DNA of 64,000 nt from Xanthobacter oligotrophicus. GTDB taxonomy: Bacteria; Pseudomonadota; Alphaproteobacteria; Rhizobiales; Xanthobacteraceae. A program made the position numbers and the translations under genes. The stretch spans positions 62,001-126,000 of the forward strand of contig NZ_VTTL01000012.1 in NCBI RefSeq assembly GCF_008364685.1, written 5' to 3'. The number at the start of each line of letters is the position of its first letter. Within the stretch, counting starts at the first letter, position 1. Shown here piece after piece: positions 43,266 through 51,317 of this stretch. A model generated the notes under the pieces. It did not search any database and was not told where the DNA came from. It was given only the letters and a program-made list of their open reading frames with translations.

Positions 43266-45857
43266 ATGCTGGACTATCGCTGTCGTCGGCCGTCGCGCGT
43301 GAGCGGCAAGGCCATCCGTCTCGGCCTGGGCCTCGCCCTTCTGGCCAGCACGGCCATTTCGTCTGGCTTCACCGGTTCGGCCGCCATGGCGCAGCAGGCG
43401 GCGGCCATCGCCTTTGCCATCCCGCCGTCCTCCCTCACCTCGGCCCTCACCGCGTTCGGCGATCGCGCCAATCTTCAGGTGCTCTACGCGGCGGATCTGG
43501 CGCGCGGCGTCCAGTCGCCGGGCGTGTCTGGTAATCTCCCGCCCGCGCAGGCCCTGTCCCGCCTGCTGGCCGGCACCGGCCTCACCTATCGGTTCACCAG
43601 CGCCAACACGGTCACCATCGCCCGGCCGGGGGCGAGCGGCGGCGGCGCGCTGCCGGACGGCGGCGTCCAGCTCGACACCGTGACGGTGGAGGCGGACGGG
43701 GTGGCAGGTCCCTTCGTGGCCGTCGATACCTCCACCGGCATGAAGATGGATGTGCCGCTGCGCGAGGTTCCGCAATCGATCTCGGTGGTGACGCGCCAGC
43801 AGATGGATGATCGCGGGGTGCAGACCCTGCGCGATGCCATCAGCTATTCCGCGGGCGTCTCGGCCTCGCCCTACGGGCAGGACAACCGCTTCGAGCAGTT
43901 CGTCATTCGCGGCTTCGACGAGAACCTGCTCGGCATCTATCGCGACGGCATGCGCATGCCCACGGCGGGCTTCGCCGGCTTCCGCCAGGAGCCCTACGGC
44001 ATTGCCCGGGTGGATGTGCTGCGCGGGCCGACCTCCACCCTTTATGGCCTCAACAATCCCGGCGGCCTCGTCAACCTGGTCTCCAAGCTTCCGGTGGTGG
44101 GGTCGCAGTTCGGCGAGATCTGGGCGTCCTATGGGTCGTTCGACAATATGCAGACGGGTTTCGACATCAATGGCGCCGGTGTCGACGGTTCCAACATCAC
44201 CTATCGCTTCACGGGGCTGGTGCGGGGCGCCGACACGCAGGTCGACTATGTCTCGAACGACCGCATCTACATCGCTCCGACACTGACCTGGACGCCCAAC
44301 GCGGACACCACCTTCACCGTGTTCGCCAATCTGCAGCAGGACCGCACCGGCGACACCTACCAGTTGCTGCCGGCGGAAGGCACGCTCTACCCCAGTGTCT
44401 ACGGGAAGATCCCGCCCTCGCGCTTCCTCGGCGTGCCGGACTGGTCGAAATATGATGGCACCCAGTATTCGGGCGGCTATTTCTTCGAGCACCGCAACGA
44501 CAATGGCTGGACGCTGCGGCAGAACCTGCGCTACGCCTCGGTGGACGTGGACTATCGCACCGCCTATCCCATCGCAGCCTATGGCGACACAACGACCCTG
44601 CTGCGCACCGCCCAGGAAAATAACCAGACGCTGGGCGTCTTCACCATCGACAACCAAGCCCAGTACGACAGCGATCTGGGGTTCGCCAAGAACCAGGTGG
44701 TGTTCGGCCTCGATTATTCCAACACCCAGCAGGATGGCACCCAATATGGCGGCACACTGCAGAGCCTGAAAACGGGCTTCTCGCCGGTGGGGCCGATCAA
44801 TCCCTATTTCCCCGTCTACGACAGCACCGTCGCGCCACTGATCAATACCTTGAACACATCCCAGGAGCTGAGCCAGACCGGCCTCTATGCCCAGGATATG
44901 TTCAAGCTTCACGACAAATGGGTGTTCACCTTCGGCGGCCGCTACGACTGGGTGCAGACCGAAAGCTCGACGCAGAGCCCCGTGCTGGCGTACCTCGCGC
45001 CGATTCTGAACACCTTTTACGGCGTCAACGTTCCGAGCACGTTCCAGACCAGCGCCAACAACGGTGCCTTCAGCGGCCGGGTCGGCCTGTCCTACCTGTT
45101 CGACAATGGCCTGACGCCCTACGCCAGCTATTCCAGCTCTTTCAATGTGATGCCGGGCTTCACCCAGTCCAGCGTGACGGTGGATACGGACTATGGCCCG
45201 CTGCCCATCAGCTACAGCATGCAGCCGCTGAAGCCGGAAACCGGCGAGCAGTATGAAGTGGGCCTGAAATACCAGCCCAACAACGGCAAGAGCTATATCC
45301 AGACTTCGCTCTACCAGCTTACCAAGCAGAATGCGGTGAGCTTCGACACCACCGACCCCATGCAGCAGGCCTATTACCAGACCGGCGAGGTCCAGGTGCG
45401 GGGCTTCGAGGTGGAAGGCGCGGTGGACTTCGAAAACGGCTTCAAGGTCCTCGCCGCCTACACCTATCTGCATGCCGAGGTGACGGCGGACATTCCCCCG
45501 GTGGGCGAGCCGAGCATCGTGGGTAACACGCCGGAGCGCGTGCCGGCGCACCTGGCCTCGGCCTGGCTCGACTATACGTTCCAGGACGGCGCGCTGAAGG
45601 GCTTCGGCCTGGGCGCGGGCGTGCGTTACGTGGGCTCCACCTGGGGCGATCGCGAGAACACCATCTACGTGCCGAGCTATACGCTGGTGGACGCGGCGGT
45701 GCGTTACGCCAAGGACAGCTGGCTGTTCTCGCTCACCGCCAAGAATCTGTTCGACAATGCTTATGTGGGCACCTGCTCCAGCATCGCGAACACTTATATC
45801 GGCTGCTCCTACGGGCAGACCCGCACCATCACGGCGCAGGTGACCTACAAATGGTAG
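43266..45857 (+). CDS. TonB-dependent siderophore receptor/transducer with STN domain
   Basis: This 863-residue outer-membrane protein has a signal peptide (GLGLALLASTAISSGFTGSA), and the STN signalling domain at about residues 45-120 (SLTSALTAFGDRANLQVLYA; TGLTYRFTSANTVTI). The plug domain has a TonB-box-like LDTVTVEA, VPQSISVVTRQQMDDRGVQT and GPTSTLYGLNNPGG. A 22-strand barrel follows, ending QTRTITAQVTYKW with the terminal aromatic. It fits the FhuA/FoxA/FpvA ferric-hydroxamate group. ATG 43266 gives the signal peptide. It is both importer and surface signal for FecR/FecI, and the ATPase gene overlaps its stop by 7 bases. Confidence 0.94.
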   Translation: MLDYRCRRPSRVSGKAIRLGLGLALLASTAISSGFTGSAAMAQQAAAIAFAIPPSSLTSALTAFGDRANLQVLYAADLARGVQSPGVSGNLPPAQALSRLLAGTGLTYRFTSANTVTIARPGASGGGALPDGGVQLDTVTVEADGVAGPFVAVDTSTGMKMDVPLREVPQSISVVTRQQMDDRGVQTLRDAISYSAGVSASPYGQDNRFEQFVIRGFDENLLGIYRDGMRMPTAGFAGFRQEPYGIARVDVLRGPTSTLYGLNNPGGLVNLVSKLPVVGSQFGEIWASYGSFDNMQTGFDINGAGVDGSNITYRFTGLVRGADTQVDYVSNDRIYIAPTLTWTPNADTTFTVFANLQQDRTGDTYQLLPAEGTLYPSVYGKIPPSRFLGVPDWSKYDGTQYSGGYFFEHRNDNGWTLRQNLRYASVDVDYRTAYPIAAYGDTTTLLRTAQENNQTLGVFTIDNQAQYDSDLGFAKNQVVFGLDYSNTQQDGTQYGGTLQSLKTGFSPVGPINPYFPVYDSTVAPLINTLNTSQELSQTGLYAQDMFKLHDKWVFTFGGRYDWVQTESSTQSPVLAYLAPILNTFYGVNVPSTFQTSANNGAFSGRVGLSYLFDNGLTPYASYSSSFNVMPGFTQSSVTVDTDYGPLPISYSMQPLKPETGEQYEVGLKYQPNNGKSYIQTSLYQLTKQNAVSFDTTDPMQQAYYQTGEVQVRGFEVEGAVDFENGFKVLAAYTYLHAEVTADIPPVGEPSIVGNTPERVPAHLASAWLDYTFQDGALKGFGLGAGVRYVGSTWGDRENTIYVPSYTLVDAAVRYAKDSWLFSLTAKNLFDNAYVGTCSSIANTYIGCSYGQTRTITAQVTYKW

Positions 45858-46657
45858 GCGCGCTGCGGGCGGAAACGGTGGAGCCGAAGGGCTTTGCGCT
45901 GGAAGGAGTTGGCTTTGCCGCCGAAGGCCGTCCGCTGCTGCGCGATGTGTCCTTCACCCTCACGCCCGGCAAGGTGGTGGGCATCATCGGCCACAATGGC
46001 TCCGGCAAGAGCACGCTGCTGAAGCTTCTGGCGCGGCAGCAGGCGCCGAGCGCGGGGGCGTTGTTCCTCGACGGGCAAAGCCTGTCGTCGTGGAGCAGCC
46101 GGGCGTTCGCCCGCATGGTCGCCTACCTGCCGCAGACGCCGCCGTCCGCCGGCGCGCTCAAGGTGCGCGAGCTGGTGGCGTGCGGCCGCTATCCCTGGCA
46201 CGGCGCCCTCGGCCGCAAGACCGCGCGCGACGGCGAGGCGGTGGAGACGGCGCTGGCGCTGGCGGACGTGGGTGGTTTCGCCGACCGGCTGGTGGAGACC
46301 CTTTCCGGCGGCGAGCGGCAGCGGGCGTGGCTCGCCATGCTGGTGGCGCAGGAGGCGCGCTACCTGCTGCTGGACGAGCCCACCGCTGCCCTCGACGTGG
46401 CCCATCAGGTGGAAGTGATGGCGCTGGCCCGAAGGCTGGGCCACGAGCACGGGCTCGGCGTGGCGCTGGTGCTGCACGACGTCAACATGGCCGCGCGCTA
46501 TTGCGACGAACTGGTGGCGCTGCGCGGCGGGCGGCTGCTGATGCGCGGTCCGCCAGAGGAGGTGGTGACCGCCGACGCGCTCGCCGAAATCTACGGCATT
46601 CCCATGGCGGTGATGGCCCACCCGGACGGTGGGTGGCCGATGAGTTTCGTTCGCTGA
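45851..46657 (+). CDS. fhuC: Ferric-siderophore ABC transporter ATP-binding protein
   Basis: This 268-residue ATPase of the FhuC/FecE type has Walker A GHNGSGKST, Q-loop YLPQTPPSAGALKVRELVAC, the GRYPWHGALGR stretch common in FhuC, signature LSGGERQR, Walker B LLLDEPTAALD and the H-loop LVLHDVNMAARYCDEL. It overlaps the receptor stop by 7 bases and would energise the FhuB permease encoded downstream. A sigma factor gene and the binding-protein gene come between it and fhuB. Confidence 0.92.
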   Translation: MVGALRAETVEPKGFALEGVGFAAEGRPLLRDVSFTLTPGKVVGIIGHNGSGKSTLLKLLARQQAPSAGALFLDGQSLSSWSSRAFARMVAYLPQTPPSAGALKVRELVACGRYPWHGALGRKTARDGEAVETALALADVGGFADRLVETLSGGERQRAWLAMLVAQEARYLLLDEPTAALDVAHQVEVMALARRLGHEHGLGVALVLHDVNMAARYCDELVALRGGRLLMRGPPEEVVTADALAEIYGIPMAVMAHPDGGWPMSFVR

Positions 46658-46737
46658 GCTTCCCCACGACTTAAAGGCGGGGGCTGGACGTGCCGGGTTG
46701 CGCGGAGGATGCCGCCGGCCGGCGGAAAGGGGTTCCC

Positions 46738-47490
46738 ATGACTGCGCCGCTGCGCCATCCCTCTGCCTGTTCGGCCTCTGCTTATGCCGCGCTTCCGGGC
46801 GCGACGGCGGGCGCGCCTTTGTTCGACACCCTCCTCGCCCACCGCGCCCGGCTGGTGCGGATGGCGTTCCGGATCGTCCAGTCTCGGCACCTGGCGGAGG
46901 ACGTGGTGGAGGACGTGGCGGTCAAGCTCTGCGAGGGCGAAGGGGTGATCGCGGCGGACCATCCGGCGCCGTTCCTCTACCGCCTGGTGCGCAACCTTGC
47001 CATCGACCGGGCACGCCGCCTGAAGCGCGAGCGCAGCCTTGCCGGCAGCGCGGAGGAGGCCGCCCATGTGGCCATGCCTTGCGCCTGCCCGCTGGAGCGC
47101 CTGGAGCAGCGCGAGATGCTGGCGGCGGTGATCCGCGCCCTCGACACCCTGCCGCCGCGCACCCGCCTCGCCTTCCTGCGCCACCGCATCGACGGCATGG
47201 CGCAGAAGGACATCGCCGAGCACCTCGGGGTGTCGCGCACGCTGGTGAACTTCATGGTGCGCGACGCCACCAAGGTCTGTCGCGACAGCATCGACGCCTA
47301 TTGCGGGCGCACCACCGCCCGTTGTCCCAAGGCAAGCTGCCCCAAGGCGCGCGCGGCCAAGACGGCTAACCCCGATAAGGCGCAACCGGCCAAGATGCAG
47401 CCAGCCAAGACGCATCGTCCCGCCACGCGCTGCCCGGTGGCGGGGCAGCAGTCCAGTGCCCGCCGTGCGCCGCCGAAAGCGGTCGCATGA
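46738..47490 (+). CDS. Second FecI-type ECF sigma factor with Cys/Lys/Ala-rich C-terminal tail
   Basis: This 250-residue protein has sigma region 2 (RLVRMAFRIVQSRHLAEDVV, then FLYRLVRNLAIDRARRLKRE) and region 4 (LDTLPPRTRLAFLRHRIDGM with MAQKDIAEHLGVSRTLVNFM). This is the group of iron-responsive factors near siderophore genes. After the sigma core, the last ~70 residues are a low-complexity tail of degenerate A-K-T/P-K repeats with cysteines (CPKASCPKARAAKTA), probably grown by slippage in repetitive DNA. No anti-sigma partner lies beside it. It sits inside the Fhu operon (stop overlaps fhuD as ATGA) and may control the NRPS genes. Confidence 0.87.
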   Translation: MTAPLRHPSACSASAYAALPGATAGAPLFDTLLAHRARLVRMAFRIVQSRHLAEDVVEDVAVKLCEGEGVIAADHPAPFLYRLVRNLAIDRARRLKRERSLAGSAEEAAHVAMPCACPLERLEQREMLAAVIRALDTLPPRTRLAFLRHRIDGMAQKDIAEHLGVSRTLVNFMVRDATKVCRDSIDAYCGRTTARCPKASCPKARAAKTANPDKAQPAKMQPAKTHRPATRCPVAGQQSSARRAPPKAVA

Positions 47491-48392
47491 GGAATATCAT
47501 CTTCTCCCGCCGCGCGCTGATGGCGGGTACGGCGGCGTTGCTCGCCGGCCGGGCGATGGCCGCTCCCGTGCCACGGGTGGTGGCGTTCGACTGGGGCATC
47601 GTGGAGACCCTGCTTGGCCTTGGTGTGGTGCCCGCGGGAGTCGTGGAAGGCGATGGCTATGCGGAATGGGTGCGCGAGCCGGCGCTGCCGCCGGGCGCCC
47701 CTGATCTGGGGCTGAGGCTTGAACCCAATCTGGAGGCAGTGGCGCGGCTGAGGCCGGACCTCATCGTCATCACCCCGCAGCTGGCTTCGTTCGAGCCCAT
47801 GCTGGCACGGATCGCGCCCACCCTCAGCCTCGCCATCTTCGACGAGGACGGCGATGTGTGGATGCGGGCGCGGCAGGTGGCGCTGGCGCTCGCCGCCGCC
47901 ACTGGGCGTGAGGAGGCCGGTGCGCGCCTTCTGGCGCAGGCCGATGCCGTGCTGGAGGCGGCCCGGCCGAAGGTTGAGCCGCTGACCGCCCGGCCGCTCT
48001 ATCTCGCCAGCTTCGTGGATGCCCGGCACGTGCGCGTCTATGGCCGCGGCTCCCTGTTCGATGCGGTGCTGACCCGGCTCGGCATCGCCAACGCCTTCAC
48101 CGGTCCCACCAGCTTCTGGGGCTTTGTCACCTTCGGGCTGGAGCATCTGGCCACCGCGCAGGATGCGGCGCTTCTGGTGTTCGAGCCGGTGCCGCCGGAG
48201 GCCCGCGCCACCATGGCGCACGGGCCGCTGTGGCAGCGCCTGCCCATGGTGGAGGCCGGCCGCGTCGGCCTGCTGCCAACCGTGTGGTCGTTCGGCGGCC
48301 TCGTCTCCGCCATGCGCTTTGCCCGCGTGCTGGCCGACCATCCCGCTGCGCCCGCCGTCTCCGGCGCGGGGAGGGGGGATGCCCGTGGCTGA
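47487..48392 (+). CDS. fhuD: Ferric-siderophore ABC transporter substrate-binding protein
   Basis: This 301-residue periplasmic binding protein of the FhuD type has a twin-arginine signal (FSRRALMAGTAALLAGRAMA), then PRVVAFDWGIVETLLGLGVV, the DLGLRLEPNLEAVARLRPDL segment and the C-terminal lobe. The FhuD-like VVAFDW start and RLEPNLE block suggest hydroxamate-type ligands. Its ATG overlaps the sigma factor stop (ATGA), and its own stop lies inside the fhuB start by 14 bases, so the genes are tightly coupled. Confidence 0.9.
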   Translation: MRNIIFSRRALMAGTAALLAGRAMAAPVPRVVAFDWGIVETLLGLGVVPAGVVEGDGYAEWVREPALPPGAPDLGLRLEPNLEAVARLRPDLIVITPQLASFEPMLARIAPTLSLAIFDEDGDVWMRARQVALALAAATGREEAGARLLAQADAVLEAARPKVEPLTARPLYLASFVDARHVRVYGRGSLFDAVLTRLGIANAFTGPTSFWGFVTFGLEHLATAQDAALLVFEPVPPEARATMAHGPLWQRLPMVEAGRVGLLPTVWSFGGLVSAMRFARVLADHPAAPAVSGAGRGDARG

Positions 48393-50358
48393 ACGCTCCG
48401 TCCGCCTGTTCCGTCCCGCCGCGCTGGTGCTGGTTCTGGCGGTGTTCGCCGCCGCCCTGAGCGCGGAGAGCCTCTCCGCCCGCATCGGCAGTGGCTCGTT
48501 GGTGCAGGCCGTAGTCCGCCCCGGCGCCATGGGCGAGGTTGTGGTGCATTTCAGCTGGCTGCCGCGGCTGCTGGTGTCGTGGCTGTGCGGGGCGGCGCTG
48601 GGTCTTTCGGGGGTGTTGATGCAGCAGGTGCTGCGCAATCCGCTGGCCTCGCCAACGACGCTGGGCGTATCCGCCGGTGCCCATCTTGCGCTTGTGGTGG
48701 CGACCCTCGCAGTGCCGGGCCTTGCCGGGTTCGGGCGCGAGGTGGTGGCACTGGCGGGCAGCGGCGTTGCCGCCGTGCTGGTGTTCTCGCTGGCCTGGAA
48801 CAAGGGGCTGGCGCCGCTGGCGGTGGTGCTGGCAGGCATGGTGGTGAGCCTCTATTTCGGCGCCCTCGGCGCCACTCTGGTGCTGTTCAACCAGAATTAT
48901 CTCGCCGGCCTGTTCATCTGGGGCGCGGGCTCCCTCGCCCAGCAGGATTGGAGCGTGGTGCTGCATCTGGCGCCGCTGGTGGCGGCGGCGGGCCTCGGTG
49001 CCGCCCTGATGGTGCGGCCGTTGGCATTGCTGGACCTCGATGAAGAGGGCGCGCGCAGCCTCGGCGTGCCGCTGGTGGGGCTGCGCCTCGCGGCGCTCGC
49101 GGTGGCCGTGGTGCTGGCGGCGGCGGTGGTGAGCGCGGTGGGCGTCGTGGGCTTCATCGGCCTCGCCGCGCCGGCGCTGGCGACGCTGGCGGGCGCGCGC
49201 ACCTTCGGCGCCCGGCTGGTGTGGGGGCCGCTCATCGGCGCGGCGCTGCTATGGTTCACCGACCAGCTGGTGCAGCTTCTGGCCGGGCTCTACGGCGATC
49301 TGGTGCCCACCGGCGCGCTCACCGCTTTGTTCGGCACGCCGCTGCTGCTGTGGCTGCTGCCCCGCCTTCAACGGGATGTCCGGCCGCCGCGCATGGCCGC
49401 CCCGGTGCTGGAGCCGCGCCTCGACCGGCCGGGGCTGGCGCTTGGCCAGGCGGGCGTCGTACTGGCCGTGCTGCTGGTGCCGGCGCTGCTGCTGTCGCAC
49501 GATGCAAGCGGTTGGACTCTCGACCTGTCGGGCGATTTCCTCGCCTGGCGCTGGCCGCGGGTGGCGGCAGCGCTTGCCGCCGGCGGACTGCTCGCCATGG
49601 CGGGCACCGTCACCCAGCGCGTCACCGGCAATCCCATGGCGAGCCCGGAAGTGCTGGGCCTCACCTCGGGCGCGGCGCTGGCCCTCATCGTGGTGGTGAT
49701 GGCGCTGTCCGGCGCCGATCGCGCCACCGAGATCGCGGCGGGTGCAGCGGGGGCGGCGCTCACCACCTTCGGCCTGCTGGCGCTGACCCGGCGGGCCGCG
49801 TTTGCGCCGGACAGCATCCTGCTCGCCGGCATCGCGCTGGGCGCTTTGTTCGATGCGCTGGTGGTGGCGGTGACGGCCTCCGGCGATCCGCGCGCCATGA
49901 CGCTGCTGGCCTGGCTCGCCGGCTCCACGGTGCGGGTGGGCGAATCCGAAGCGATCACCGGGCTTGTCGCCCTCGCCGTGCTGGGGGTGGCGGCGGTGCC
50001 GTTCACCCGCTGGCTCGATCTGTTGCCGCTCGGCGCGGTCACCGCCGGCGCCGTGGGGGTGGACGTGAAGCTGGCGCGCCTGCTGCTGCTGCTGCTCACG
50101 GCGGTGATGACCGCAACTGCCACGCTGATCGTGGGGCCGCTGACCTTCGTGGGCCTGCTGGCGCCGCACCTCGCGCGGCTCGCGGGCTTTTCCCGCGCGC
50201 TGCCCCATCTCATCGCGGCGGCCTTGATCGGGGCCCTGGTGATGGTCAGCGCCGATGTCCTGGGGCGCACGCTGATCTATCCCCGGCAGATCCCCACCGG
50301 CCTCCTCGCCACGCTCATCGGCGCGCCCTATCTGCTGTGGCGGATCCGGCGGCTGTGA
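48379..50358 (+). CDS. fhuB: Fused FhuB-type ferric-siderophore permease
   Basis: This 659-residue inner-membrane protein is a tandem fusion of two FecCD-type permeases, about residues 1-335 and 340-659. The first half has LGLSGVLMQQVLRNPLASPT and VGVVGFIGLAAPALATLAGA. The second half repeats these as GTVTQRVTGNPMASPEVLGL and VGPLTFVGLLAPHLARLAGF. The length matches E. coli FhuB (660). ATG 48379 follows a GAGGGGGG box. The frame is open upstream to 48124 inside fhuD, which I rejected. With FhuC and FhuD it completes a hydroxamate-type importer. Confidence 0.94.
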   Translation: MPVAERSVRLFRPAALVLVLAVFAAALSAESLSARIGSGSLVQAVVRPGAMGEVVVHFSWLPRLLVSWLCGAALGLSGVLMQQVLRNPLASPTTLGVSAGAHLALVVATLAVPGLAGFGREVVALAGSGVAAVLVFSLAWNKGLAPLAVVLAGMVVSLYFGALGATLVLFNQNYLAGLFIWGAGSLAQQDWSVVLHLAPLVAAAGLGAALMVRPLALLDLDEEGARSLGVPLVGLRLAALAVAVVLAAAVVSAVGVVGFIGLAAPALATLAGARTFGARLVWGPLIGAALLWFTDQLVQLLAGLYGDLVPTGALTALFGTPLLLWLLPRLQRDVRPPRMAAPVLEPRLDRPGLALGQAGVVLAVLLVPALLLSHDASGWTLDLSGDFLAWRWPRVAAALAAGGLLAMAGTVTQRVTGNPMASPEVLGLTSGAALALIVVVMALSGADRATEIAAGAAGAALTTFGLLALTRRAAFAPDSILLAGIALGALFDALVVAVTASGDPRAMTLLAWLAGSTVRVGESEAITGLVALAVLGVAAVPFTRWLDLLPLGAVTAGAVGVDVKLARLLLLLLTAVMTATATLIVGPLTFVGLLAPHLARLAGFSRALPHLIAAALIGALVMVSADVLGRTLIYPRQIPTGLLATLIGAPYLLWRIRRL

Positions 50359-50368
50359 GGGACACTCC

Positions 50369-51127
50369 ATGATCCCCGTCCTCGCCCCCATCTTCCACGG
50401 CCCGCTCGAGCCCTATGCGGACACGCTGGTGCTGCCCGGCGACAAGCCCGGCGCCTTTCCGCTGCCCGAGTTGCTCGACCCTGCGCGGCTCGACGCGGCG
50501 CTGGACCTTGTGGCCGCCCATTTCGGCGGCGAGGACCGGCGCGCCCTCGCGTCCCTGTTCTCCATCCACTACGTGCACATCCTGATGCCGGTGGTGGTGG
50601 TCGCGAACCTGGTGCTCGGCCACCACCTGCCGGTGGCGCTCGATGACCTTGCTTTGGTGCTGGACGAGGAGGGCCTGCCCGACCATTTCGTGCTGCCCCA
50701 CGACGGGCACGCGGATGGCGAGGTCGACCCGTTCGTGCGCTTCAAGCAGTTGGTCTTCGATCATCTGGAGCCGGTGTTCGCGGCACTGGCGGCGCGCTCT
50801 GGTCTCTCCACCAAGGTGCTGTGGACCAATGCGGCCAACCTGTTCGAGGCCATCCTGCGGGAGCTGGAGGGCACGGGGCAGGTCCCGGCCGCCGTGGCGG
50901 CGGGCGATCTATTGGTGGCGGCGCCGCGCTGGCCGGGCGGCGCGCGCAATCCCTTCCACGCCCCGGTGCGCTACGAGCCGGGGCCGGGCGGAGAGGGGCG
51001 CTGGCGGCGCGTGTGCTGCGTGCGCTACCTGCTGCCGGAGCGCGGCTATTGCAGTAATTGTCCCCACGTGCTTGCGGGCGACAAAACCTCAAAAGGCAAG
51101 GCAATGCGTGGGGCGACCGTGCCCTGA
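50369..51127 (+). CDS. fhuF: FhuF-type ferric-siderophore reductase ([2Fe-2S])
   Basis: This 252-residue cytoplasmic reductase ends with the FhuF iron-sulfur motif CCVRYLLPERGYCSNCP, a C-C-x10-C-x2-C pattern that binds a [2Fe-2S] cluster. The N-terminal part (SIHYVHILMPVVVVANLVLG; DGHADGEVDPFVRFKQLVFD; KVLWTNAANLFEAIL) fits the IucA/FhuF-like fold. It reduces Fe3+ in imported hydroxamate siderophores so iron can be released. It follows fhuB by 10 bases and closes the plus-strand iron operon. A short tail after the motif (GDKTSKGKAMRGATVP) is of unknown use. Confidence 0.9.
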   Translation: MIPVLAPIFHGPLEPYADTLVLPGDKPGAFPLPELLDPARLDAALDLVAAHFGGEDRRALASLFSIHYVHILMPVVVVANLVLGHHLPVALDDLALVLDEEGLPDHFVLPHDGHADGEVDPFVRFKQLVFDHLEPVFAALAARSGLSTKVLWTNAANLFEAILRELEGTGQVPAAVAAGDLLVAAPRWPGGARNPFHAPVRYEPGPGGEGRWRRVCCVRYLLPERGYCSNCPHVLAGDKTSKGKAMRGATVP

Positions 51128-51161
51128 GCGCGTGCTGGAGGAGAAACGCGAAGGCCGGATA

Positions 51162-51180
51162 GGTGGGACGGGCGGTCCCA
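51162..51180. terminator. Short hairpin after fhuF
   Basis: GTGGGAC (51162-51168) pairs with GTCCCAC (51174-51180) around a 5-base loop, in the 190-bp gap between the convergent fhuF and NRPS genes. No T-run follows on either strand, so termination is uncertain. Confidence 0.3.
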
Positions 51181-51239
51181 CATCCATGTTCAGGACGCTC
51201 GACCAGCCATCAAGCGTATGTCCCGGCGGACAGGCGTGG

Positions 51240-51262
51240 ATGCCCGGCACAAGGCCGGGCAT
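51240..51262. repeat. REP-like intergenic palindrome
   Basis: ATGCCCGGC (51240-51248) pairs perfectly with GCCGGGCAT (51254-51262) around ACAAG, flanked by CGTGG and GACGG. From memory, elements of this type (CCGGGCAT...) occur widely between genes in Bradyrhizobium/Xanthobacter-like genomes. It lies between convergent genes and may also act as a transcription barrier. Confidence 0.55.
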
Positions 51263-51317
51263 GACGGTATGACTGCGGCTCGGCCTTTCAATGCCCACCG
51301 GATCGCGGGCACCACCC

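Noticed and set aside
47297-47450. CRISPR-like or tandem-repeat array at the end of the second sigma factor gene
   Set aside because: The repeats are short, degenerate and in frame (Lys/Ala/Pro codons), with no constant repeat-spacer pattern.
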